Shown here: positions 11,045-19,758 of the stretch, piece by piece
Layout of the letters: the number at the start of each line of letters is the position of its first letter
Numbering within the stretch: the stretch's first letter is position 1
Assembly: GCF_001424265.1 (NCBI RefSeq)
Contig: NZ_LMOV01000011.1
Span: 1 to 56,129 of the forward strand
Direction of reading: 5' to 3'
Source of the DNA: Acidovorax sp. Leaf160
GTDB lineage: Bacteria; Pseudomonadota; Gammaproteobacteria; Burkholderiales; Burkholderiaceae_C
DNA length: 56,129 bases
The notes under the pieces: model-generated
Database searches by the model: none
Told to the model about the DNA's origin: nothing
What the model saw: only the letters and a program-made list of their open reading frames with translations
Program-made: the position numbers and the translations under genes

Positions 11045-11662
11045 ATGAAAAAGCAATGGCTGGCCCTCGCCCTCGTGGGCGCCCTCACTTCGGCTGCCGC
11101 CTTCGCCCAGCAGGCCGCAGACGGCCCCTGGCTGGTCCGCGCCCGCGCCGTGCACCTGGACAGCGTGAACAAGGACTCCACTGGGCTGGGCCTGTCGATC
11201 AACGACAAGGTGCTGCCCGAAGTGGACATCACCTATTTCTTCAGCCCCAACCTGGCGGCGGAGCTGATCCTGACGGTGCCGCAAAAGCAGAAGATCCGCG
11301 CCGACGGCCTGGGCCAGATTGGCACGCTCAATCACCTGCCGCCCGCGCTGCTGGCGCAGTACCACTTCACGCAGTGGAGCGGCTTCAAGCCCTACGTGGG
11401 CGCCGGTGTGAACTACACGCGCTTTTCGAGCGTCCGGTTCGATCCGGCCGTACAGGCCGCGCTGAGCCCGTCCATCGACCGCAGCAGCTGGGGCGGCGCA
11501 CTGCAGGTCGGGGTGGACATCCCCGTGGCGAAGAACCTGTACCTGAACTTCGACGTGAAGAAGGTGTTCATCAAGACCGATGTGTTCGCGGCCGGCCAGC
11601 AGGTGGGCACGCTCAAGATTAATCCCGTGCTGGCCGGCGTGGGGCTGGGCTGGCGCTTCTGA
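11045..11662 (+). CDS. ompW: OmpW-family outer-membrane protein
   Basis: 205 aa with a Sec signal peptide (MKKQWLALALVGALTSAAAFA, cleaved before QQAADG). The mature part has the OmpW signature: short amphipathic strands, LGLSINDKVLPEVDITYFFSPNLAAELILT, HLPPALLAQYHF, and a terminal aromatic WRF as expected for an outer-membrane beta-barrel. OmpW is an eight-stranded barrel thought to pass small hydrophobic molecules and is oxygen-responsive in enterobacteria. Two FNR-like boxes upstream agree with that. No gene partner is adjacent. Confidence 0.93.
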   Translation: MKKQWLALALVGALTSAAAFAQQAADGPWLVRARAVHLDSVNKDSTGLGLSINDKVLPEVDITYFFSPNLAAELILTVPQKQKIRADGLGQIGTLNHLPPALLAQYHFTQWSGFKPYVGAGVNYTRFSSVRFDPAVQAALSPSIDRSSWGGALQVGVDIPVAKNLYLNFDVKKVFIKTDVFAAGQQVGTLKINPVLAGVGLGWRF

Positions 11663-11707
11663 GCCTTCTGGCGCGTGGCGCGCCTCGGTCCGGTGGTCAT
11701 CTGGTTT

Positions 11708-11760
11708 GCTATGAAATAAATAGCAAATAAAGTCCAGTCCACCGGCGCGGGAGCCGGAAA
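11708..11760 (+). repeat. Dispersed palindromic element, copy A
   Basis: GCTAT (11708-11712), 7 nt, ATAGC (11720-11724), 19 nt, GGCGC (11744-11748), then GGGAGCC. The palindrome extends to TTTGCTAT/ATAGCAAA (8 bp). It lies between the convergent 3' ends of the OmpW gene and the YdjM-like gene, 46 nt after the OmpW stop. Same architecture as copies B-E. Confidence 0.75.
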
Positions 11761-11770
11761 TGGCTGGACA

Positions 11771-12805
11771 TCAGCCCGGCGCGTCCGCCGCGCCGAACAG
11801 CCCGCTGCCGCCGCCGTGTCCCCACATGCGCCGCCAGAGCGAGGGCAGGGCGGCCGCGATGTCCGGGCGCTGCCACCGCTGGGTGACCGATCCGCCCCCG
11901 GCCGCGACCGCGGGCGCCGGGCCCAGATCGAAATGGAAGGTGTAGGCCGGCTCCTGGCCCATGCGCAGATCGGTCACGAAGAGGTGGCCGCGCTCGTCCT
12001 GCGAGAGCCGCCAGAAGCCCCGGCTGAAGTCTGCGATGCGGCGGATCTGCGGGTGCTGGCCATAGCGTGCGATGAGGTCGGCGCCGCGTTCGTGCGTCGT
12101 CCACTGCAGGGGGCGGTCGCCGTCGGCCAGTGCATAGAAGCCCTCCAGGTACTGCGTGGGCGTGATCGCCACCACCCGCCAGAGCACCGTGTTGAACGGA
12201 GTGGGGGTGACGAGCACACGCTCGGCGTTCACCCCGCGCTCGGCCAGGGCCGTGCGCGCCACCTGCGCCACATATTGCTGGGCGGCGAAACTCCACGCCA
12301 GATAGGCCGTGCTGAGCGCCAGGCCCAGCGCATTCCAGCGCAGGCCGCGCCCGCCGCGCAGACACAGCGCCAGCACCACGCCGGCCGTCAGCGGCAGCGT
12401 GTAGGCCGGGTCGATGATGAAAATGCTGCCGACGCCCAGCGGCGTGTCGTCGAAGGGCCGCAGCAGCTGCGTGCCGTAGACGGTCATCCAGTCCAGCAGC
12501 GTGTGGGTGATGAGTGCGAGCCAGAGCGCCAACCACCAACGGCGCCAGAGCAGCTGCTGACCGTGCACGCGTGCCGCCAGCCAGCCGAGCGGCAGCGACA
12601 GCAGGCTCAGGTAGAGCAGGGCATGGCTCTCGGCCCGGTGCAGCACCATGTTGGCGATGGCGTCGCCATGGTCGATGAAGGTGTCGAGGTCGGGCAGGGT
12701 GCCGGCGGCGGCGCCCCAGAGCGCGGCCTTCCACGGCGCGGTGCGCCGGCCCATGGCGGCGACGGCGACAGCGGAGCCGAGTGCGATCTGCGTGAAGGAA
12801 TCCAT
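11771..12805 (-). CDS. YdjM-family membrane-bound metal-dependent hydrolase
   Basis: 344 aa. It opens with MDSFTQIALGSAVAVAAMG and carries GTLPDLDTFID (about 36-46), HRAESHALLYLSLLSLP (about 57-73) and ALITHTLLDWMTVYG (about 96-110). These His/Asp motifs set in transmembrane helices are the YdjM/PF04307 pattern. The C-terminal half is a soluble, less conserved domain. The biological substrate is unknown. It is divergent from egtD by 192 bp. Confidence 0.85.
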   Translation of the reverse strand: MDSFTQIALGSAVAVAAMGRRTAPWKAALWGAAAGTLPDLDTFIDHGDAIANMVLHRAESHALLYLSLLSLPLGWLAARVHGQQLLWRRWWLALWLALITHTLLDWMTVYGTQLLRPFDDTPLGVGSIFIIDPAYTLPLTAGVVLALCLRGGRGLRWNALGLALSTAYLAWSFAAQQYVAQVARTALAERGVNAERVLVTPTPFNTVLWRVVAITPTQYLEGFYALADGDRPLQWTTHERGADLIARYGQHPQIRRIADFSRGFWRLSQDERGHLFVTDLRMGQEPAYTFHFDLGPAPAVAAGGGSVTQRWQRPDIAAALPSLWRRMWGHGGGSGLFGAADAPG

Positions 12806-12910
12806 CTGCCGAACCTAGCAGAGGCCGAGGGCGCCCCCGGGGTCCGCAGATGAAATCGCTGCGGTAAGCGGGCACGTCCTACAGCCGCAGGCCTGTGCTT
12901 CTGCAATCCT

Positions 12911-12926
12911 GTCATATCGGCATGAC
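12911..12926. promoter_or_regulatory. Operator-like inverted repeat upstream of egtD
   Basis: GTCAT-ATCGGC-ATGAC is a perfect 5-bp inverted repeat with a 6-nt spacer in the divergent YdjM-like/egtD intergenic region, 72 nt before the egtD ATG. It could be a regulator site. No regulator can be assigned from sequence. Confidence 0.3.
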
Positions 12927-12997
12927 CCAATCATCCATGCCGCCAGGCGACCTGTCGCGCCACCCCTTCATCTCCCCTTCACAGCCCCCAGACTGCC

Positions 12998-13915
12998 ATG
13001 CTCTATCCAGCGCACTTCGACATCATCCAGGGGCTGTCACAGCAGCCTGCCAGCATTTCGCCCAAGTATTTCTACGATCAGCGCGGCTCCGAGCTGTTCG
13101 AGGAAATCACCCGCGTTCCCGAGTACTACCCCACGCGCACCGAATACGCCGTGATGCATGCGCACGGCGAGGCGATGGCGCAAGCTGTCAGGCCCTGCAC
13201 CACGGTGGTCGAACTGGGGGCCGGCAGTTGCGAGAAGGCCCGCACGCTCTGCCAGCTGCTGCAGCCCGAACGCTTCGTGGGCGTCGACATTTCCGCCGAC
13301 TTTCTGTGCGAGGGCGTGGCCCGCCTGGCAGCCGCCGTGCCGGGACTCATCACGCATGCGGTGGCGGGCGACATCACCCAGGCCATCAACCTGCCGGCCG
13401 ACATTCCCCGTGCCCGCCGGCTGGTGTTCTACCCGGGCTCCTCGATCGGCAACTTCGATCCCGCGCAGGCGAAGGAACTGCTGAGCCACATGCGCGCGCT
13501 GGTGGACAGCGACGGCGCGCTGCTGATCGGGGTCGACCTGCGCAAGGACGTGGGCGTGCTGGAAGCGGCCTACGACGACGCGGCCGGGGTGACGGCGGCC
13601 TTCAACCTGAACGTGCTGGAGCACGTCAACCGGCTGATCGGCAGCGACTTCGCACCCGGTGAATGGACGCACCGCGCGTTCTTCAACGATGCCCAGTCGC
13701 GCATCGAAATGCATCTGGAGGCGCGCGAAGGCGCCTGCGTGCGCTGGCCCGGTGGCAAGCGCGAATTCGCGGCGGGCGAACGCATCCACACCGAAAACAG
13801 CTACAAGTACACGCTGCCGGGGTTCTCCGCGCTGCTGGCGAGCGCCGGCTTCTCGCGCGCCCAGGCCTGGACCGACGAGCGCGGCTGGTACGCCATGGTC
13901 CACGCCCGGCCCTGA
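12998..13915 (+). CDS. egtD: L-histidine N-alpha-trimethyltransferase (ergothioneine)
   Basis: 305-aa SAM-dependent methyltransferase converting histidine to hercynine. Characteristic motifs are SPKYFYDQRGSELFEEIT (about 21-38), VVELGAGSCEKARTL (SAM-binding, about 69-83), VGVDIS, and FYPGSSIGNF (about 144-153). The Glu and Tyr of the final region (HTENSYKYTLPGF) match the EgtD family histidine pocket. egtB follows after 61 bp on the same strand, so the two form an ergothioneine cassette. Confidence 0.94.
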   Translation: MLYPAHFDIIQGLSQQPASISPKYFYDQRGSELFEEITRVPEYYPTRTEYAVMHAHGEAMAQAVRPCTTVVELGAGSCEKARTLCQLLQPERFVGVDISADFLCEGVARLAAAVPGLITHAVAGDITQAINLPADIPRARRLVFYPGSSIGNFDPAQAKELLSHMRALVDSDGALLIGVDLRKDVGVLEAAYDDAAGVTAAFNLNVLEHVNRLIGSDFAPGEWTHRAFFNDAQSRIEMHLEAREGACVRWPGGKREFAAGERIHTENSYKYTLPGFSALLASAGFSRAQAWTDERGWYAMVHARP

Positions 13916-13976
13916 CGCGGCGACCTTCCCCCGTTCTTGCCTTTCTCGCTTTCCCTCCACTCACGCCAGCACCGCC

Positions 13977-15389
13977 ATGACCCGATCCCTTCCATCGCAT
14001 GGCGGTGCGCCGTTGCGCCAAGTCCGCCCCAGCGCCATCTCGCAACGCTACAACGACGTACGCCAGGCCACCGCCGCATTGGCCATGCCGCTGACGGATG
14101 AGGACTGCTGCGCGCAGTCCATGCCCGACGCCAGCCCGGTGAAGTGGCACCTGGCGCACACCACCTGGTTCTTCGAGACCTTCGTGCTGGAGTCGTACGA
14201 GCGTGGGTTCCAGCCCTTCCACCCCGCGTTCCGCGTGCTGTTCAATTCCTACTACAACGGTCTGGGGGCACAGCATCCGCGCGCGCAGCGTGGCCTGCTC
14301 ACCCGGCCGGCGCTGCCGCAGGTGCTGGCCTACCGCATGAACGTGGACGGCCGCATGGCCAAGCTGCTGCAGGAACGGGCGGACGACGCCGCGCTGCAGG
14401 CACTGGTCGAGTTGGGGCTGCAGCACGAGCAGCAGCACCAGGAGCTGATCCTGACCGACGTCAAGCACCTGCTGTCGTGCAACCCGCTCTGGCCGTCGTA
14501 CGAGCAACAGCAGCAGCGCGCCACGCCCGCGGCGGGCGGGGTGTTGCACCCGGCCGCGCTGCCGCTCGGCTGGCGGCGGTTCGACGGCGGCGTGGTGGAC
14601 ATCGGCCACAGCGGAGACGGCTTCGCGTTCGACAACGAGTCGCCGCGCCACCGCGTCTGCCTGCAGCCCTACCAGCTCGCCTCGCGCCTGGTCACCAACG
14701 GCGAATACCTGGCGTTCGTCGAAGACGGCGGATACCAGGAGCCGGCCCACTGGCTGGCCGAAGGCTGGGACTGGCGCAAGTCGAACCAGCTGAACCATCC
14801 GCTCTACTGGCGGCCGGTGCAGTCACCGACGCCAGCCCGGCCGGATGGCCCCGTGCCCGCTGCGAGTGCCGCTGCCTGGGAGGAATTCACCCTGGGCGGC
14901 GCCAGCCCGCTGGCACCCCACCGCCCCGTGGTGCACCTGTCCTACTACGAAGCGGATGCTTATGCCCGCTGGGCCGGCGCGCGCCTGCCGACCGAGGCCG
15001 AATGGGAGTCGGCGGCTGCCGGCGCGGACAGCTCCACGGGGCATTTCGCCGACAGTGGCGAGTGGCACCCGCGCGCTGCCCAAGGCAACCGAGGCAATCA
15101 AGGCAGCCAAGGCACGCAGGGGACGCAGTTGACTGGCGACATGCCGCTCGCGCAGCTTTTCGGGGACGCCTGGCAATGGACGCAGTCGAGCTATGCGGCC
15201 TACCCGGGCTTTCGCATCGCCGATGGCGCGGTGGGCGAATACAACGGCAAGTTCATGGTCAACCAGTACGTGCTGCGGGGCGGCTCGTGCGTGACGCCCG
15301 CCGGCCATGTGCGTGCCACCTACCGCAACTTCTTCCCGGCCACGGCGCGCTGGCAGGTGAGCGGCATCCGGTTGGCACGCGACGCCTGA
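13977..15389 (+). CDS. egtB: Ergothioneine biosynthesis sulfoxide synthase EgtB
   Basis: 470-aa non-heme iron enzyme that joins a thiol donor to hercynine using oxygen. The N-terminal DinB-like domain carries KWHLAH (H58/H61) and LQHEQQHQE (H150, H154), the predicted iron ligands. The C-terminal half is an FGE-sulfatase fold (ASRLVTNGEYLAFVEDGGY, ARLPTEAEWE, and a terminal GGSCVTPAGHVRATYRNFF). The ATG at 13977 begins MTRSLPSH; the frame runs open upstream across the egtD end. egtA, egtC and egtE homologues are not adjacent, so the thiol donor (cysteine or gamma-Glu-Cys) cannot be told from context. A Gly/Gln/Asn-rich low-complexity stretch occurs near residues 366-384. Confidence 0.94.
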   Translation: MTRSLPSHGGAPLRQVRPSAISQRYNDVRQATAALAMPLTDEDCCAQSMPDASPVKWHLAHTTWFFETFVLESYERGFQPFHPAFRVLFNSYYNGLGAQHPRAQRGLLTRPALPQVLAYRMNVDGRMAKLLQERADDAALQALVELGLQHEQQHQELILTDVKHLLSCNPLWPSYEQQQQRATPAAGGVLHPAALPLGWRRFDGGVVDIGHSGDGFAFDNESPRHRVCLQPYQLASRLVTNGEYLAFVEDGGYQEPAHWLAEGWDWRKSNQLNHPLYWRPVQSPTPARPDGPVPAASAAAWEEFTLGGASPLAPHRPVVHLSYYEADAYARWAGARLPTEAEWESAAAGADSSTGHFADSGEWHPRAAQGNRGNQGSQGTQGTQLTGDMPLAQLFGDAWQWTQSSYAAYPGFRIADGAVGEYNGKFMVNQYVLRGGSCVTPAGHVRATYRNFFPATARWQVSGIRLARDA

Positions 15390-15461
15390 AGCACGGAGGG
15401 CATGGCGCGGCGAAGCTGCTGGGGCACCCGGCGACGCCGGCAATGCCAGTGGCGTTCGCGA

Positions 15462-15911
15462 TCAGGGCGCCATCTTGAAGGTCTGCTGCAGGCGAACCCG
15501 CACCGGCTTGCCGTCGCGCTTCAGGGGCGCGAACTTCCATCCGCGCAGCGCATCCACCACCGGCTTGTGCAGCGACTCATCGGTGCCGGGCAACACCTTC
15601 ACGTCACCCACGCGGCCACTCGGCAGAACTTCGAACGAGACCACCACGTCGCCGCGCGTGCCGAGCGTGATCAGGTAGGACGGATAGCGGGGCGCCGGCG
15701 ATTCGAGCAGCTTGAGCGGCTCGTCCAGCGGTGGGCTGATCTGCTGCTGCAGCACGATCAGGTCTTGCGACTTGCGGTAGGCGATGAAGTCTTCTTCCGT
15801 CTTGTCGGCGCCCGAAGGGCCGCTGCCGCAGGCGGCCAGCAGCAGGCCGAGGGACACGGTGGCCGCCAGCGCTGCGGCGCGGCGGGCGAGGGGAGTGCGG
15901 TGATGCATCAT
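15462..15911 (-). CDS. TonB C-terminal-domain lipoprotein
   Basis: 149 aa with a lipoprotein signal peptide: Arg-rich start, hydrophobic stretch and lipobox LLAAC (Cys at about residue 27). After a linker, residues about 80-145 form a TonB_C domain: GDVVVSFEVLPSGRVGDVKVLPG, DALRGWKFAPLKRDGKPV, RLQQTFKMAP. It lacks the N-terminal transmembrane anchor and Pro-rich spacer of true TonB, so it is more likely an envelope lipoprotein than an energy transducer. It is 56 bp downstream of metY, same strand. GGGGG just before ATG 15911 may be the ribosome-binding site. Confidence 0.85.
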   Translation of the reverse strand: MMHHRTPLARRAAALAATVSLGLLLAACGSGPSGADKTEEDFIAYRKSQDLIVLQQQISPPLDEPLKLLESPAPRYPSYLITLGTRGDVVVSFEVLPSGRVGDVKVLPGTDESLHKPVVDALRGWKFAPLKRDGKPVRVRLQQTFKMAP

Positions 15912-15967
15912 CCCCCGAGTATCGCGCCACCTGGGCCGCGCAGCGGCTCCGGCGCTCCGGCCTGGCC

Positions 15968-17251
15968 TCACACCGCCGCCAGCGCCTGCGCCAGGTCGGC
16001 CTGCAGATCGTCGATGTGCTCGATGCCCACCGACAGCCGCACCATGCCCTCCGTCACGCCGGCCCGCGCGAGTTCCTGCGCGTCGAGCTGGCGGTGCGTG
16101 GTGGAGGCCGGGTGCGTGGCCAGCGACTTCGCATCGCCGATGTTGACCAGCCGCGTGAAGAGCTGCAGCGCGTCGAGAAAGCGCGCCCCGGCCGCGCGCG
16201 GGTCGACGCTGTCCTGCCGGAGGCTGAACGACAGGATGCCCGATGCCCGCCCGCCGAGCTGCCGCTGCACCAGGGCGTGGTCGGGATGGTCGGGCAGGCC
16301 GGCGTAGCGCACCCACTCGACCTTGGGGTGCGCCTGCAGCGACCGCGCCAGTGCCAGCGCGTTGTCGCAGATGCGGTCCATGCGCAGCGCCAGGGTCTCG
16401 ATGCCCTGCAGGATCAGGAAGGCGTTCTGCGGCGCCAGGGCCGCGCCGGTATTGCGCAGCGGCACCACGCGGGCGCGGCCGATGAAGGCGGCCTCGCCCA
16501 GCGCTTCGGTATAGACCACGCCGTGGTAGCTCGCATCGGGCTCGTTCAGGCGCGGGAAGCGCGCCTTGTGCCGGGCCCACGGAAACTTGCCGCTATCGAC
16601 GATGGCGCCGCCCACGCTGTTTCCGTGGCCGCCCAGGTACTTGGTGAGCGAATGCACGACGATGTCCGCGCCGTGTTCGATGGGCCGCAGCAGGTAGGGG
16701 CTGGGCACGGTGTTGTCCACGATCAGCGGCACGCCATGCGCATGGGCGATGTCGGCCAGCGCGCGGATGTCGGTCACGTTGCCCAGCGGGTTGCCGATGG
16801 ATTCGATGAAGATCGCCTTGGTGCGTTCGTCGATCAGCGGGGCGAAGCTGGCGGGGTTGCGCGGGTCGGCGAAGCGCGTGGTGATGCCCTGCTGCGGCAG
16901 CGTGTGGGCGAAGAGGTTGTAGGTGCCGCCATAGAGCGTGCCGGCCGAGACGATGTTGTCGCCCGCTTCGGCGATCGTCTGGATGGCGTAGGTGATGGCC
17001 GCCATGCCCGAGGCCACCGCCAGCGCGGCGATGCCGCCTTCCAGCGCCGCGACGCGCTTTTCCAGCACGTCGTTGGTGGGGTTCATGATGCGGGTGTAGA
17101 TGTTGCCCGGCACCTTCAGGTCGAACAGGTCGGCGCCGTGCTGGGCGCTGTCGAAGGCGTAGGCCACCGTCTGGTAGATGGGCACGGCCACCGCCTTGGT
17201 GGTCGGGTCGGGCGAATAGCCGGCGTGGACGGCAAGCGTTTCGATCTTCAT
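15968..17251 (-). CDS. metY: O-acetylhomoserine aminocarboxypropyltransferase (sulfhydrylase)
   Basis: 427-aa PLP enzyme of the Cys/Met metabolism family that makes homocysteine from O-acetylhomoserine and sulfide. Family signs are [25 protein letters not shown] at the N-terminus, [22 protein letters not shown], and the PLP Lys in [10 protein letters not shown] (K204). The long insert [20 protein letters not shown] separates MetY from MetB/MetC. AGGAGA sits 9 nt before ATG 17251, fixing the start. The 213-nt upstream gap carries a possible sulfur-regulation box at 17367-17390. Confidence 0.93.
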   Translation of the reverse strand: MKIETLAVHAGYSPDPTTKAVAVPIYQTVAYAFDSAQHGADLFDLKVPGNIYTRIMNPTNDVLEKRVAALEGGIAALAVASGMAAITYAIQTIAEAGDNIVSAGTLYGGTYNLFAHTLPQQGITTRFADPRNPASFAPLIDERTKAIFIESIGNPLGNVTDIRALADIAHAHGVPLIVDNTVPSPYLLRPIEHGADIVVHSLTKYLGGHGNSVGGAIVDSGKFPWARHKARFPRLNEPDASYHGVVYTEALGEAAFIGRARVVPLRNTGAALAPQNAFLILQGIETLALRMDRICDNALALARSLQAHPKVEWVRYAGLPDHPDHALVQRQLGGRASGILSFSLRQDSVDPRAAGARFLDALQLFTRLVNIGDAKSLATHPASTTHRQLDAQELARAGVTEGMVRLSVGIEHIDDLQADLAQALAAV

Positions 17252-17366
17252 GCGCGCAGGTCTCCTGAAGGGGGGTGGATGCGGTCCTGCCGCCCCGGCG
17301 CAGGAGTCGGGTAGGGGTCGGGCAGGGGTCGCGGCCATTCTGGCGCCGTGCCGGCACGAGGTCGTC

Positions 17367-17390
17367 GAATCTTTGGCGATGAGCTTATGC
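17367..17390 (-). promoter_or_regulatory. Possible sulfur-regulator (CysB-like) site upstream of metY
   Basis: On the minus strand the sequence GCATAAGCTCATCGCCAAAG continuing into ATTC is the only AT-richer patch in the 213-nt metY leader, starting about 140 nt before the ATG. The ATAAG/ATTC halves resemble upstream sequences I associate with sulfur genes in related bacteria. This is recollection and inference, not a demonstrated site. Confidence 0.25.
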
Positions 17391-17464
17391 GCTCGCCGTC
17401 GATGGCCGCGTTGCACGGCCCTGCAAGCCTGTCGCCCCGGCGTGTCGTGGGGAGGGCGCTGTCG

Positions 17465-19471
17465 CTAGGAGAGCGATGCAGGCGCCGGCCGCGTGCGGTA
17501 GAACTGCATCGGCGTGGCCTGCATCTCCCGGGCATGCTGGTTCAGCACCGACTTCTTCATGCGGCCCACCACGTGCATCTCGCAGGGCTTGCAGTCGAAG
17601 CGCAGGGTGAGCTTTTCCTTGCCGTTCACCAGTTGCAGCGGCTCGGCCTTGATGGTGCCCTTGACGCCGATCACGCCCTTGGCCTGCTTGGGGCAGAGGC
17701 TCATCGAGAAACGCACGCAGTGCTTGGTGATCATCAGGCTCACCTCGCCTTCCTCTTCCTTCGACTCGTAGGCCGCATCGATCACCTTCACGCCATGGCG
17801 CACGTAGAAGTCGTGCGCCTTGTGGTTGAAGACGTTGGCCAGGTAGCTCAGGGTGTCTTCGGGGAAGGGCGCGGGCGGCTCCACCGGCGTGGCGCGCGGC
17901 AGGCGCACGAAGCCGGCCGTGCGCGCGGCTTCCAGTGCGGCCACCGCGTCGCGGCGCAACTGGTTGAGCGCCGAAGCCGGCACGAACCAGGGCTGCGACA
18001 GCGTGAGCGCGACGTCGTGCACCAAGAACACGGTGGCGCCGAAGCGCCCGAGCTGCTCGCGGAGCGTGGCCTCGGCGCGGGCGGCGTCGGTGGCGGGCTC
18101 GTGCGGCTGCACGATGGCGGCGCTGCCGGTGAAGCCGTCCTCGTCGGTCAGCGTCAGGCGCAAGCCGTCCGGAGTCTCGGCCAACTGCGCCCACAGGCCG
18201 ATGCGGCGGTCGCTGGATTTCTTGTCCAGCGTGCGCACCCATTCCATGTCGCGGTTGCGGTTCACCTCCAGGCCGCGGCGCAGGTCCTTGAAGCCGGCGA
18301 TCGGGTCCTTGGGGAACACGCGCCACAGACCCTTCTTGGCGTTGATGGCCTCGGCGCGGTTGATCTGCAGGCCCACCAGTTCCTTTTGCAGGTCGTAGTA
18401 GCAGAGGCCGTCGCCGTTGTGCAGCACGGTATCGGCGCTGGACAGCTCCAGCTCGGCGAAGTTCTCGCCCACCTTGGTCACCCAGCCGATGGCGCGGCCC
18501 GGGGTCTTGGGCGTGTCGAACGCGCCGATGTCTTCCTTGCGGCCGTTGACGAAGTAGTCGGTGAACTCGCGGTTGAAGTTCTGGTCGGGGTCGGGCGTGA
18601 AGCTGAAGGTGGTGCGGCCCGAGGACGAGCGCGCCAGCGGCTGCGCGGTGAATTCGCGCTCCTCGATGATCTCGTCCAGCAGCTTGCGGTAGTGGGCGGT
18701 GATGTTCTTCACGTAGCCCATGTCCTTGTAGCGCCCCTCGATCTTGAAGCTGCGCACGCCGGCATCGATGAGCGCGCGCAGGTTGTCCGACTGGTTGTTG
18801 TCCTTCATCGACAGCACGTGCTTTTCGTGCGCGATGATGCGGCCGCCCGCGTCCAGCACCTCGTAGGGCAGGCGGCAGGCCTGGTTGCAGTCGCCCCGGT
18901 TGGCGCTGCGGCCGGTATGGGCGTGGGTGATGTAGCACTGGCCCGAATAGGCCACGCACAGCGCGCCATGCACGAAGAATTCGATGGTGGTGCGGGCCGG
19001 GTCGGTGGCGGCGCGCACGGCGGCGATCTCGCCCAGGTCCAGCTCGCGGGCCACCACGATCTGCGAGAGCCCCGCGTCCTGCAGGAAGCGCGCTTTCTCG
19101 GGCGTGCGGATGTCGGCCTGCGTGCTGGCGTGCAGCTGGATGGGCGGCAGGTCCAGCTCCAGCAGGCCCATGTCCTGGATGATGAGCGCATCGGCGCCGG
19201 CGTTGTAGACCTGCCAGGCCATCTGGCGCGCGCCTTCCAGCTCGTCGTCGCGCAGGATGGTGTTGAGCGTGATGAAGATGCGGCTGCCGAAGCGGTGCGC
19301 GTGGCGGATGAGGCGTTCCAGGTCGCGCATGTCGTTGCCGGCGCCGGCCCGCGCCCCGAAGGCGGGGCCGCCGATGTAGACGGCATCGGCGCCGTGGTTC
19401 ACGGCCTCGATGCCGATGTCGGCGTCGCGGGCGGGGGAGAGCAGTTCGATCTGGTGGGGCAGCAGGGACAT
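17465..19471 (-). CDS. rlhA: U32-family 23S rRNA C2501 hydroxylase RlhA (YdcP)
   Basis: 668 aa, close to E. coli RlhA (653 aa), which hydroxylates C2501 of 23S rRNA. The N-terminus HQIELLSPARDADIGIEAVNHGADAVYIGG is typical of the large U32 proteins. The U32 signature appears as EFFVHGALCVAYSGQCYITH (about 168-187) followed by NRGDCNQACRLPY, whose Cys residues probably bind an Fe-S cluster. A C-terminal domain holds LRFDCKPCEMHVVG. It is transcribed toward metY but separated by 213 bp. Confidence 0.9.
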   Translation of the reverse strand: MSLLPHQIELLSPARDADIGIEAVNHGADAVYIGGPAFGARAGAGNDMRDLERLIRHAHRFGSRIFITLNTILRDDELEGARQMAWQVYNAGADALIIQDMGLLELDLPPIQLHASTQADIRTPEKARFLQDAGLSQIVVARELDLGEIAAVRAATDPARTTIEFFVHGALCVAYSGQCYITHAHTGRSANRGDCNQACRLPYEVLDAGGRIIAHEKHVLSMKDNNQSDNLRALIDAGVRSFKIEGRYKDMGYVKNITAHYRKLLDEIIEEREFTAQPLARSSSGRTTFSFTPDPDQNFNREFTDYFVNGRKEDIGAFDTPKTPGRAIGWVTKVGENFAELELSSADTVLHNGDGLCYYDLQKELVGLQINRAEAINAKKGLWRVFPKDPIAGFKDLRRGLEVNRNRDMEWVRTLDKKSSDRRIGLWAQLAETPDGLRLTLTDEDGFTGSAAIVQPHEPATDAARAEATLREQLGRFGATVFLVHDVALTLSQPWFVPASALNQLRRDAVAALEAARTAGFVRLPRATPVEPPAPFPEDTLSYLANVFNHKAHDFYVRHGVKVIDAAYESKEEEGEVSLMITKHCVRFSMSLCPKQAKGVIGVKGTIKAEPLQLVNGKEKLTLRFDCKPCEMHVVGRMKKSVLNQHAREMQATPMQFYRTRPAPASLS

Positions 19472-19683
19472 GGGGCCGGATTATCCCAGGGCAGGCTGTG
19501 CGGCGCACGGGCCGCCGGCCCTGGCGGCGCGAACCGCAGCGCAGGCAGGGCGGGCGCGGCCCCGCGTCAGGCACCGGTCGGCACCCGTCGGCGGGGTGCC
19601 GGCAGGCGCGGGTGAACCCTGCACATGCACCGGAATGGGGCCTGTCGAGCGGGGTATTGCCTGGTTTTGGTGCCTCCACCGCG

Positions 19684-19696
19684 AGCTAATGGTTAG
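19684..19696. promoter_or_regulatory. Inverted repeat upstream of the first livK-like gene
   Basis: GCTAA-TGG-TTAGC is a perfect 5-bp inverted repeat about 63 nt before the livK-like ATG. It could be an operator or part of the promoter. It does not have the 7-nt loop or the downstream GCGC block of the dispersed element family. Confidence 0.3.
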
Positions 19697-19758
19697 CATA
19701 CGCACGTGGCGGCACCGGCCGTCACGCTTCTTTTTGTCCAGCCAGCCACGGAGACCGA

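Noticed and set aside
17252-17464. SAM riboswitch in the metY leader
   Set aside because: No SAM-I, SAM-II or SAM-IV-like core sequence or pseudoknot pairing could be found by eye.
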